Source of the DNA: an uncultured Lachnospiraceae bacterium
GTDB lineage: Bacteria; Bacillota; Clostridia; Lachnospirales; Lachnospiraceae
DNA: 64,000 bases
Assembly (NCBI GenBank): GCA_910588285.1
Contig: CAJUQB010000001.1
Location: 55,565-119,564, forward strand
Direction of reading: 5' to 3'
Position 1 is the stretch's first letter. Every line of letters begins with the position of its first letter. The notes under the pieces are model-generated. The model saw only the letters and a list, made by a program, of their open reading frames with translations. It ran no database searches and was not told the origin of the DNA. The position numbers were made by a program, and so were the translations under genes. Of this stretch, positions 35,555 to 44,135 are shown piece after piece.

Positions 35555-37060
35555 ATGAGTGAATTATTTGAACAGTTGAAGCCGCATTTGGAGCGGGCTT
35601 ATGCGTTTCAGACGGCATTGAGGGCCATCAGCTGGGACAACAGCACCCTGGCGCCCAGGGAGGCCATTGAGAATACCTCCAAGGCCATTGGGATTTTGTC
35701 GGGGGAGGAGTACAAAGCCCAGGTCAATGATGAGGTGAAGGGGCTTCTTAAGGAGCTGGAAGCGCCGGGGGAGCAGGAGAAGCTGAATGATTCGGAGAGG
35801 GCACTTGTGAGGAAGATGGGAAAGGGGCTTCGGAAGCTGGAGAAGATTCCGGCGGAGGAATATCAGGCTTACAGCGAGTTGCTGGCAAAATCCTATCCGG
35901 TGTGGGAGCAGGCCAAGAACAACAATGATTACGCTTCCTTTGCGCCGGTGCTTCAGGAGGTTATTTCCAGTCAGAAGAGGTTTCGCAGGTATCAGCAGGA
36001 GGAAGGGCAGACGCTGTATGATGTGGCGCTGGATGAGTATGAGGAGGGCTTTACGGTAGAGATTTTGGATGATTTCTTCGGGAAGCTGCGGACAGCCCTG
36101 GTGCCATTGATCAAGCAGATTCGGGAGAAGCAGGAGCTGGTGCAGGACGGGTTTTTGAATCAGAATTACCCGATCGAGAAGCAGAAGGAGCTGTGCCGCT
36201 TCCTGGCAGAGTATATTGGCTTTGATTTCAACCGGGGAGTCATGGCGGAGAGCGAGCATCCCTTTACCACCAATTTCCATAATCATGATGTGCGCATCAC
36301 CAATCATTTTCATGAGGACCGGCTGGATTTTGCATGCTTCTCCGTGATCCATGAGGGCGGCCATGCCCTGTATGAGCAGGGGATTGACGACGGGATCACA
36401 ATGACGCCCATCGGGGAGGGGACCTCTATGGGAATGCATGAATCCCAGTCCCGGTTCTATGAGAACAATCTGGGGCGCAGCCGTGCCTTTTGGATGCCGA
36501 TTTACCATAAGGTACAGGAGCTGTTTCCGGAGCAGCTTGGCGGGGTGGGCCTGGAAGAATTCTACCGGGCCATTAACAAGTCTGCGCCCAGCCTGATCCG
36601 CACCGAGGCTGACGAGCTGACTTATCCCTTCCATGTGATGATCCGCTATGAGATTGAGAAAATGATTTTCCAGGGGGAGGTATCTGTGGAGGAGCTGCCC
36701 GCTGTCTGGAACCGGAAGTATCAGGAATATTTGGGCGTGTCTCCGGACAGCGATACCAATGGGATCCTGCAGGATATGCACTGGTCGGGGGGAAGCTTCG
36801 GATATTTTCCGTCCTATGCCCTGGGCAGTGCCATTGCAGCCCAGATCTGCCATCATATCAAGCAGGTGATGCCCCTGGAGGAGTACCTGGAGGCGAAAAA
36901 CCTGGCGGCTGTCCGGGAGTATCTGAAGGAGCATATCCATAAATACGGCGGGGCCAGGAACACCCAGGAGCTGCTGCTTGCCATGACCGGGGAAGCCTTT
37001 AACCCGGACTACTACATTGCGTATCTGACGGAAAAATATACAGAGCTGTATCAGCTGTAA
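35555..37060 (+). CDS. M32-family metallocarboxypeptidase (Taq type)
   Basis: 501 residues, the usual length. The zinc motif HEGGH is at residues 266-270 (SVIHEGGHALYEQGI), followed by HESQSRFYENNLGRS, which supplies the third ligand region, and the family-specific IRTEADELTYPFHVMIRYEIE. It removes C-terminal residues from peptides in the cytoplasm. AGGAGAT precedes ATG 35555. It stands alone between the divergent EF-hand gene and an MFS gene 149 bp downstream. Confidence 0.95.
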   Translation: MSELFEQLKPHLERAYAFQTALRAISWDNSTLAPREAIENTSKAIGILSGEEYKAQVNDEVKGLLKELEAPGEQEKLNDSERALVRKMGKGLRKLEKIPAEEYQAYSELLAKSYPVWEQAKNNNDYASFAPVLQEVISSQKRFRRYQQEEGQTLYDVALDEYEEGFTVEILDDFFGKLRTALVPLIKQIREKQELVQDGFLNQNYPIEKQKELCRFLAEYIGFDFNRGVMAESEHPFTTNFHNHDVRITNHFHEDRLDFACFSVIHEGGHALYEQGIDDGITMTPIGEGTSMGMHESQSRFYENNLGRSRAFWMPIYHKVQELFPEQLGGVGLEEFYRAINKSAPSLIRTEADELTYPFHVMIRYEIEKMIFQGEVSVEELPAVWNRKYQEYLGVSPDSDTNGILQDMHWSGGSFGYFPSYALGSAIAAQICHHIKQVMPLEEYLEAKNLAAVREYLKEHIHKYGGARNTQELLLAMTGEAFNPDYYIAYLTEKYTELYQL

Positions 37061-37208
37061 CAGGGATGCAGTATGAGGTGAAATTCCTTATAAGAATTAC
37101 AATAGCATAAAAAGTGTCACTTTTTTCAAAAGAAATGGCGTTCCAATCCTCTGGCTTTTGTGTGATGATAATAGCATCAAAAACGAAGGAAAACAAGGAG
37201 GAAATGAG

Positions 37209-38516
37209 ATGAGTAAAAACAAAAAATTCTTGGGGAACGCCATTCTTTTGTGCGTATTGGGCGTGGTATTTATGTTCCTGTACTCCGGCCTGCAGAATGA
37301 CCAGATCGGAATTATCCAGGCATTTATCACAGAGGAGGGGGGCGGCTGGAGCGCCAATGCCACGCAGCTGCCCATGACTGTCGGCAATATCGCCTGTATT
37401 GTGCTGACCTTTGTCTATGGAACGCTGTTTGTAAAATACGGCGTGAAAAAGCCGCTGATCGCGGTGATGGCCATCACCGCGGTGGCGATTCTTGGGATGG
37501 TGGCTGCCAACGGCCTTGACTGCAGCGGCGGCGCGGCCTCCGGCAATTACGTCCTGTTCTTTATCGCCCTGTTTATCGTGCGCTGCGGATGTATGATCCT
37601 GCAGATGGCAGGCTTTATGCTGGTAGCCAACTGGTTTATCCGTCTCAGGGGCCAGATCATGGGAATCGTCACGGTGGGCTCCCCGCTGTTTTCCGTCATC
37701 GGTACGGCAGGTATGACCTCCCTGATCAAAACGCAGTTTGGGGGAGATTACAGGCCCTTCTATATTGGGGTTGTGGTGTTGATTATGGTGGTGCTTCTGG
37801 TGGTTGCCTTTGGCATTAAGGATACGCCGGAGGAGGCCGGGCTGTATCCGGACGGAGCTGACCATGCGCCTGCATCGGAGAAAGGCGATGAGGTTCATCT
37901 GACGGTTGGCCAGGTATTGAAGGAGAAAAAGGCATGGCAGCTGATCGTTTCTTATGGCGCCTTTACTTTTATCATCAACGCCTGTATGGGTTCCATGGCA
38001 ATCCGCTATATCACCCTGGGCGGCATTGAAGTGTGGCTGGGGGCCACCAAGTATCTGGCTATCGGCGCGATCCTCGGGATCCCTATGTCCTATGTATTCG
38101 GCCTTCTGGACGATAAGCTTGGCTCCGTGAAGGCCTCCATGGTTCTTGGTATCTGCGAGCTGATCCCGGTGATCTGCCTGATGCTGCAGCCTATGGGCGG
38201 CTCGGTGCCCCTGATGGTTGGCTGGGGCTTTGGCGTGGCCTGCATGACCGGCGGCGTACCCACCCTGCACCCCTGCATCACTGCCTATGTATACGGACGC
38301 CGTGAGTATCAGTCTGCCAATCGTATCATCATGGCAATCCAGCTGATCCCGTCCGCAGTGGCGGCAATGATGATGACCATGCTGATTACTTCGGGAAAGG
38401 CAATGGTGGGCTATGGAATTTTGATTGCGGTGGTTGTGATTGGCCTGATTGCCACCGCCACCATGCTGAAGATTGAGGACGCCAATGCAGCCGACCGTTC
38501 CTACGGCGGAAAATAA
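37209..38516 (+). CDS. Major facilitator superfamily transporter
   Basis: About 435 residues, 12 predicted helices. MSKNKKFLGNAILLCVLGVV starts the first helix; the loop between helices 2 and 3 (YGTLFVKYGVKKPLIA) has the MFS signature region, and FGLLDDKLGSVKAS marks the matching loop in the second half. I chose ATG 37209 because AAGGAGG lies at 37194-37200; the longer frame from 37158 would place that site inside the gene. It is likely cotranscribed with the beta-helix gene 32 bp downstream, so its substrate may be related to the product of that locus. Substrate unknown. Confidence 0.88.
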   Translation: MSKNKKFLGNAILLCVLGVVFMFLYSGLQNDQIGIIQAFITEEGGGWSANATQLPMTVGNIACIVLTFVYGTLFVKYGVKKPLIAVMAITAVAILGMVAANGLDCSGGAASGNYVLFFIALFIVRCGCMILQMAGFMLVANWFIRLRGQIMGIVTVGSPLFSVIGTAGMTSLIKTQFGGDYRPFYIGVVVLIMVVLLVVAFGIKDTPEEAGLYPDGADHAPASEKGDEVHLTVGQVLKEKKAWQLIVSYGAFTFIINACMGSMAIRYITLGGIEVWLGATKYLAIGAILGIPMSYVFGLLDDKLGSVKASMVLGICELIPVICLMLQPMGGSVPLMVGWGFGVACMTGGVPTLHPCITAYVYGRREYQSANRIIMAIQLIPSAVAAMMMTMLITSGKAMVGYGILIAVVVIGLIATATMLKIEDANAADRSYGGK

Positions 38517-38548
38517 CAGTAAAATTCTGAGTGAGGAGGAAAGTGACA

Positions 38549-39955
38549 ATGGAAACAAAAACAGTTAAAGGAAGGATGCTGGATAAGCCGGCCCGAAGAG
38601 AATGTAAAAATATGCTCTCCATGGCGGAGATTATCACCAATGTAAACGCAATCCTCAATCCGGGCCAGGAGCCGGTGAACTGGTTTGCCCCGGCCGGGGA
38701 CGCGGTAGCGGCAGTGCACGTGAAGGATGGAGTATACCGCAGCGACCTGTCCAATGAAACGGTGCTCTATGGCGGCAGCGTCAGCGACAAGGAGTGCCGG
38801 GACATCAAGGTGGTTGCCTACAAGGGCAATGAGGGCGGCATCTATGCGGAAGGGAAAGGAACCGACGTGACGGTGGAGCGGGCCTACATCAGCCTGGAGG
38901 GCGAGGGATGCGGCATCGGCGGCCCGGCCAGCGGCGCTGCAGCCAAGTACGGCGCCAGCCTGACATTGAAAGATGTGGTAATCAATACCACCGGAAGGAC
39001 GAAATATGCCACGGCGGCAGAGGAAAATTCGGTGCTGAAGGTGTATGACTCTGTGATCTGGTCCCATGGGATCCCTTATGGCGACGAGTACGAGCGGCCC
39101 AAGGCCCTGATGTCCTCACCGCCGCCCCCATTGGAGATGGACGGCAATACTAGGACCCACTGCACCATGTCCAATTCCTACAGCTATTTCTACAACAGCA
39201 AGATCATCTGCGACGGGTGGGCGGCCCTGTCCACCGAGTCCTCGGAGGGATTTGTATATCTGGAGGCAAATGACTGTGATATTGTCTGCACCAAGAATGG
39301 GTACGGCGCGTATGCGGATCCGGGCTGCTACGACGTGTTTCGAAACAGCAATTTTGATATGGCCCGTATGGCGGCAATCCTGGCAGGAAACAGCGCCATG
39401 GAATTTGAGAACTGCACTGCGGAATGCGGCACCTATTTTGCCCTGATGCACTGCGTCAACGGCTGGTGTGAGGAAGTGGGGGATATGGCCATCACCGGAG
39501 GCCGGATCCGCACGAAAAAGGAGGCCTTCCTGATCAAGAGCCACAATGCCATCCTTGATATGAAGGAGGTGGACATTGCAGCAGAGACCGGCGTGCTGGT
39601 ACATACCATTTTGAACAGCGATCCCTGCAAAACCCCTGTGGACGATCAGGCCTACGGCGTCAATGTGCGGTTTACCGATATGTCCGTGGAGGGCGATCTG
39701 CTCCATGAGGATTCGGAACGCCGGATGTGGATTGAGATGAACAGCACGGTCCTGACCGGGGGGATTACGAACGGGACGCTGATCATGGATGCAGGCAGCA
39801 AATGGATCGCAGCCAAGGATTCCACCGTGCATCTGATGAATGAGATCAACCTGGCTCAGATCGACGCAAAGGAAGGGGTGACCATCCGGGCCACCGGCGG
39901 GGAGGAGGGAACCTATGCCCTGGCCTCCGGCGGGAAGCTGATCGTTGCTATATAA
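38549..39955 (+). CDS. Right-handed beta-helix-like protein without signal peptide
   Basis: 468 residues. It is made of short repeating strands with regularly spaced Gly, Asn and Asp (GGIYAEGKGTDVTVERAYIS, GASLTLKDVVINT, NSVLKVYDSVIW, SAMEFENCTAECG), the pattern of a parallel beta-helix. There is no export signal or catalytic motif I recognise. Its middle (residues ~170-300, with S-S-P-P-P-P-L-E-M-D-G and GWAALSTES) parallels the lipoprotein at 40548 (PPWILGIMGNSRG and NWAVLSTDAG), so the two are paralogues. GAGGAGGAAA precedes ATG 38549; an upstream GTG lies before it. It follows the MFS gene by 32 bp. Role unknown. Confidence 0.7.
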   Translation: METKTVKGRMLDKPARRECKNMLSMAEIITNVNAILNPGQEPVNWFAPAGDAVAAVHVKDGVYRSDLSNETVLYGGSVSDKECRDIKVVAYKGNEGGIYAEGKGTDVTVERAYISLEGEGCGIGGPASGAAAKYGASLTLKDVVINTTGRTKYATAAEENSVLKVYDSVIWSHGIPYGDEYERPKALMSSPPPPLEMDGNTRTHCTMSNSYSYFYNSKIICDGWAALSTESSEGFVYLEANDCDIVCTKNGYGAYADPGCYDVFRNSNFDMARMAAILAGNSAMEFENCTAECGTYFALMHCVNGWCEEVGDMAITGGRIRTKKEAFLIKSHNAILDMKEVDIAAETGVLVHTILNSDPCKTPVDDQAYGVNVRFTDMSVEGDLLHEDSERRMWIEMNSTVLTGGITNGTLIMDAGSKWIAAKDSTVHLMNEINLAQIDAKEGVTIRATGGEEGTYALASGGKLIVAI

Positions 39956-40063
39956 GGAATGTCCGTCCCCGGCAGACGCTTGAAGAGCCTGCCGGGGCAG
40001 AAAAGAAGCAAAAAATAAAAAAAGAAATAAAAAAGAAATAGAAAGAGAAATGGAGGACCTGGC

Positions 40064-40471
40064 ATGGAAACAATTCACAGACCGCTTCATGTGGGAATCA
40101 GTGTTGGAAATATGGAGGAATCCCTGGAATGGTATAAAAAAAATCTGGATTTTGAGCTGGTTAGCGACGAGTATGTGCCGCCATTGAAATCCAGAATCTG
40201 TTTCATCCAGAACGGGGAGTTTCAGCTGGAGCTGTTTCAATACGATGAGCCGAAGCCCATCCCGGAGGACCGCTTGATGCCAAACACGGATCTGCAGACC
40301 ATCGGAACCAAGCATGTGGCATTTTATACAGCGGATATGAAAGCATTGAAGGAGCGTTTTGCGGCCAACGGCGTGGACATTGCCCACGAGGTGACCATGG
40401 GGGCGGATGCGGTAATGTTTGTAAGGGATAACTCCGGGGCGCTGATTGAATTTATTCAGTCTCCACAGTAA
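40064..40471 (+). CDS. VOC/glyoxalase-family protein
   Basis: 135 residues forming one vicinal-oxygen-chelate module: HRPLHVGISVGNMEESLEWY, NLDFELVSDEYVPP, FQLELFQYDEP, GTKHVAFYTADM, and the C-terminal FVRDNSGALIEFIQSP. Metal-ligand positions (His9, Glu/His in the second half) are plausible, so it could be an isomerase, epimerase or dioxygenase-like enzyme on a small polyol or ketone. TGGAGG precedes the ATG. It lies between the two beta-helix genes, all plus strand, suggesting a shared pathway that I cannot name. Confidence 0.85.
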   Translation: METIHRPLHVGISVGNMEESLEWYKKNLDFELVSDEYVPPLKSRICFIQNGEFQLELFQYDEPKPIPEDRLMPNTDLQTIGTKHVAFYTADMKALKERFAANGVDIAHEVTMGADAVMFVRDNSGALIEFIQSPQ

Positions 40472-40547
40472 ATAGCATTTTCAAATAGGCAAAACTTTAG
40501 TTGTAAGATACGGAGGGGAGTATTTTATAATTATAGGAGGAAAAAGG

Positions 40548-42668
40548 ATGAAGTATCGCAGTTACAAAGGCCTGCTGGCAGCAGCAGTGGCAGCCGTACT
40601 GATGGTATCGGCCGCTGCATGCGGAGAGGATCAGCAGACCCAGGAGCAACAGACACAGGCGCAGCAGACACAGGAACAGCAGGAGCCTTCGGAGGAACCG
40701 GGGGAGCAGGAGCCGGAAGAGACGGCGGAAGGAGCGGAGATTGTCATACCCGCGGACATGGAGACAGAGCCCACGGTAGACGGCCTTGCGGACGGGCTTT
40801 GCTCCTGGACCACCGGCGGAACGGAGGCCGGAACCATCAATGGCAACGACTATGCCTTTACGCCTGCCATATATATCAATGGCGGCGCCTACGACAAGGA
40901 GAAATCCATAGTGAAGGATGCGGATGTGACCGATACAGAAGCCTCCAATCTGACCCTCACGGTAGAGAAGGAGGGCGTCAATGGGATCATGGTCAATAAT
41001 TCCGACTACACCATTGCCGATTCGGTGATCAGCGTGAATGCTGCAGAGGCGGACGGTATGGAAACCTGTGATTTTTCCGGGATCGGCGCAGCCATTGCCG
41101 TTTATGGCCAGTCTGCATTGACGATCCGCAACACGGTGGTCAATGCAGATGGCGTAGCCAATCTGGCAGTATTTACGGATAACGGTTCCTCTGCCCTTCT
41201 GGATCACGTGACTTTGCATTCCGACGGCGGAACCCTGTATGAGGACTATATCAATTCCCCCAATCAGGGAACGATGGTGGCGCCGCCATGGATCCTGGGC
41301 ATTATGGGAAACTCCCGGGGCACCAACCTGGAGGGGACGGATTCTACCATGTCTGTGGTGGATTCCGATGTATCCGCCTCCAACTGGGCCGTATTGTCCA
41401 CGGATGCCGGCTCCAACATGTACCTGAATGTGGTCAATACCAAAATGGTATTGACGGGGAATGAGGAGGAGCTGCAGGCAGGCGGCCTGTATTCCGAAAC
41501 CAATCCCTATACCGATAAGAACGGCTATGGGACTTATGTGATTGGCAATGCCGTGGAGACCTTCCTGGGAACCGCCATGGATGTGGGAACTTACGCCACT
41601 ATTTTTACCGGCGGAACCGGCTACTACGGCAACCTGAAGGCCGGGGAGAGCTATGACCTTCTGGCAGCGGACGGATCTACCCATCACACCTACACCGCCC
41701 AGGAGGATGTGCAGACGGTAATTCATTCCGACACCTTTGGGTTTATGGCCCATCAGGGGGACAACGAGTGTACCTTAGACGGGGTGGAGGTGAATTCCGC
41801 CTATACCAATTTCCTGGTAAAAAGTGGGAATAACAGCACCATCCATGTGAAGAACGGCACCCGGCTCAATGCGGAAAACGGCATTTTGCTGCAGCTTATG
41901 GACAACGATGATTCTACCACCGAGTTCAATCCAAACCATGAAACCGTAGGGATGGCCTTTGGAACTACCCATGAGGAATACCCGGGCTTCCCCGCGGAGG
42001 CAGTGGATCCGGATGCAGCCGGTGAGGGCGGTATGGGCGGAGCGCCTGACGGCGGCATGCCGGAAGGGGAAGCGCCTGGTGGAGATATGCCGGAAGGGGA
42101 AGGCGGGCCTGGCGGTGACATGGGCGAAATGCCGAAGGAGGAATCCGGCCCCAATACCACGGTTTACAATGTGATAGATACAGAGCTTACCGGCGCAATC
42201 TACAATGGAATCGGCTGGAATGCCAACGAGCTGTCCCAGGGCAAGGTGAAACAGATGCTGCTGGAGGTGAATTTAAGCGGGAAGGCTGCCCTGACAGGGC
42301 CTATTGCATCTACCTCCTGCATCCATGCCACCTATGAGGGGCAGAAGTACCTGAAGGATAACAAGATTACTGCTTTTGACGACGAGGAAGAGGCGGCGGC
42401 CTTTGCGGCAGATTATCAGGCCACAGGGTTTGCCATCAGCGCATACTTCAACATTGGCCAGGTGGCCAATCTGGTACGGTCCAATGGCCTCAATGACATC
42501 AGCGTGAGCCTGGCGGATACGGCAGTATGGACGGTGACGGACACTTCCCTGATCCAATCCCTGTCCATCAGCGGGAATGCCCAGGTGGTGGTAGAGGAAG
42601 GCGTAACCCTGACCGTAGACGGAAGGGTATATGAGGCAGGCATTTATACGGCGGCAGATTTCCGGTAG
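40548..42668 (+). CDS. Beta-helix lipoprotein with Gly/Met/Pro-rich loop
   Basis: 706 residues. The signal peptide ends in VSAAAC with the lipidated Cys at 25; a Gln/Glu/Thr-rich tether (~27-65, with QTQEQ repeats) follows. The body is a parallel beta-helix of Asn/Asp/Gly-rich turns, paralogous to the cytosolic protein at 38549. Near residues 488-530 a loop rich in Gly, Met, Pro and Glu (GGMPEGEAPGGDMPEGEGG) interrupts the helix. Such loops occur in Lachnospiraceae surface proteins annotated as carbohydrate-binding. It should sit on the outer face of the membrane. AGGAGG precedes the ATG. A surface glycan-binding or lyase role is inferred only. Confidence 0.75.
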   Translation: MKYRSYKGLLAAAVAAVLMVSAAACGEDQQTQEQQTQAQQTQEQQEPSEEPGEQEPEETAEGAEIVIPADMETEPTVDGLADGLCSWTTGGTEAGTINGNDYAFTPAIYINGGAYDKEKSIVKDADVTDTEASNLTLTVEKEGVNGIMVNNSDYTIADSVISVNAAEADGMETCDFSGIGAAIAVYGQSALTIRNTVVNADGVANLAVFTDNGSSALLDHVTLHSDGGTLYEDYINSPNQGTMVAPPWILGIMGNSRGTNLEGTDSTMSVVDSDVSASNWAVLSTDAGSNMYLNVVNTKMVLTGNEEELQAGGLYSETNPYTDKNGYGTYVIGNAVETFLGTAMDVGTYATIFTGGTGYYGNLKAGESYDLLAADGSTHHTYTAQEDVQTVIHSDTFGFMAHQGDNECTLDGVEVNSAYTNFLVKSGNNSTIHVKNGTRLNAENGILLQLMDNDDSTTEFNPNHETVGMAFGTTHEEYPGFPAEAVDPDAAGEGGMGGAPDGGMPEGEAPGGDMPEGEGGPGGDMGEMPKEESGPNTTVYNVIDTELTGAIYNGIGWNANELSQGKVKQMLLEVNLSGKAALTGPIASTSCIHATYEGQKYLKDNKITAFDDEEEAAAFAADYQATGFAISAYFNIGQVANLVRSNGLNDISVSLADTAVWTVTDTSLIQSLSISGNAQVVVEEGVTLTVDGRVYEAGIYTAADFR

Positions 42669-42702
42669 GAAGCTGACAGAAGGACAATTCAAAAGAAACT
42701 GG

Positions 42703-42733
42703 CAGGCCACACACCGTCTGGGTGTGTGGCCTG
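42703..42733 (+). terminator. Strong hairpin after the beta-helix lipoprotein gene
   Basis: The perfect 13-bp stem CAGGCCACACACC / GGTGTGTGGCCTG with a 5-nt loop lies 34 bp after the stop codon. No T-run follows, so it may be a partial terminator or an mRNA 3'-end stabiliser before the next operon. Confidence 0.6.
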
Positions 42734-42824
42734 GTGTGCGCTCATGCCGGCGATGCATGGGCGGGATATAGTTGCAGGCGCCAGGCGTTTGAAAGGGCCA
42801 GCCATTGGCAGAGGGAAGAGAGAA

Positions 42825-44135
42825 ATGAGAAATCGGCAAAGCAGTGGAAAATGGAAGAAAATTCTGGCATTCGGCGCAGCAGGGGGAATCTTATTGTGCC
42901 TGCCCCTGTTTGCTGCATGCAGGCGGGGAACCGGACAGCAGGAAACGGCAGAGGAGCCGGTGACAGTGACCTTGGTCTACGCATACCAGAATGCACAGTG
43001 GAACCAGGGAATCCAGACCATTGTGGAGGAATTCTCCAAAAGCCATGGAGATATCATCATTGATGTGCAGGTGCAGTATGAGGACAAGGTCTACGAGGAT
43101 ATTTTGGCTAAGCTGCAGGCCCGTGGGGAGCTGGGGGATATTATCCAGCTGAAAACGCCTCAGCGCTATGCCCGGGAGGGGCTTCTTGCAGCAATTCCGG
43201 AGGAGCTGGGAGTCCTGCTGGATGAGCCTTACTGGTATGAGGGGCAGATTTACGGCCTTTTGGCCATTGGAAACACCAATGGCATTTTGTATAACCGGGG
43301 GATATTTGAGACGTATGGGCTGGAAATACCAAAGGATTACAGGGCGTTTCTGGAGGTCTGCGAAGCGCTCCGGCAGGAGGGCATTACACCGGTGGGGGTG
43401 GCCGGAGGCGATCTGTGGCATCTGGAGTTCTGGGTGAACCATTTTTTCCGCAATGATATCCTGGCGAAAAATGAAAACTGGCTGAAGGAGCGGAATGCAG
43501 GGAATGTCAGCTGGCAGGATCCGGAGCCCATACAGATGCTGGAGCACCTTAGGCAGCTTTTGACAGGAGGCTATGTGAATGAGGACTGGGCGGTGAAGCA
43601 GGACGGCAGCCTGACCTACGGGATGTCCCAGGGTGAGGTGGCCATGATCTATACCGGCTCCTGGAATGCCCGTGAGCTGCAGAAGCTGAATCCGGAAATA
43701 TCTCTGGGCTGGTTTTTTGTGCCGGATGAGACAGGCAGTGTGGTGGTCTCGGAAAATAAGGATGCATACTGGTGTCTCACGAAGGCCTGCGGGGCGGAGG
43801 AACGGCGGTATCGGGCGGCGCTGGAATTTCTGGACTATTTCTATACCAGCGATACATACAACCGGCTGTGTGAGCACACCTGCGGATTCCCGGTCACGGC
43901 GGAAAAAAGCATGGTTCCCAAAGAAAGGATCCAATTGGAAATCCAGGAAGAGGTGATGCGGTACAAAACCCACAGGTCCGTTTATATTGGCAATGAGGAT
44001 ACGCCCCAGGGCTTTGAAAAGGCGCTGCTTTTAGAGGTCGTTGCGCTGGGGGAGGACCATACCACAACGGCGGAATCGGCCAGACGGCTGGACGCATTGT
44101 GGGAGCAGTACAGGGAGCAGGAGAAACAGCCATGA
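42825..44135 (+). CDS. Extracellular solute-binding lipoprotein of a kinase-linked operon
   Basis: About 436 residues. A lipoprotein signal (KKILAFGAAGGILLCLPLFAAC, Cys32) leads into a family-1 sugar-binding fold: VTLVYAYQNAQWNQGIQTIV, the 'GELGDIIQLK' strand, NGILYNRGIFETYGLEIPKDY and the C-terminal helices. ATG 42825 has GAGGGAAG upstream. It overlaps the kinase gene by 4 bp (ATGA), and the kinase overlaps its regulator, so all three are one operon. No permease or ATPase genes follow, so I infer that it presents a sugar to the kinase rather than to a transporter. Confidence 0.85.
   Translation: MRNRQSSGKWKKILAFGAAGGILLCLPLFAACRRGTGQQETAEEPVTVTLVYAYQNAQWNQGIQTIVEEFSKSHGDIIIDVQVQYEDKVYEDILAKLQARGELGDIIQLKTPQRYAREGLLAAIPEELGVLLDEPYWYEGQIYGLLAIGNTNGILYNRGIFETYGLEIPKDYRAFLEVCEALRQEGITPVGVAGGDLWHLEFWVNHFFRNDILAKNENWLKERNAGNVSWQDPEPIQMLEHLRQLLTGGYVNEDWAVKQDGSLTYGMSQGEVAMIYTGSWNARELQKLNPEISLGWFFVPDETGSVVVSENKDAYWCLTKACGAEERRYRAALEFLDYFYTSDTYNRLCEHTCGFPVTAEKSMVPKERIQLEIQEEVMRYKTHRSVYIGNEDTPQGFEKALLLEVVALGEDHTTTAESARRLDALWEQYREQEKQP

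Noticed and set aside
35564..38558. Long antisense frames over the carboxypeptidase and MFS genes (458 and 519 residues)
   Set aside because: The sense genes have clear zinc or membrane motifs; the antisense translations are low-complexity, rich in His, Leu and Gln, without starts or motifs.
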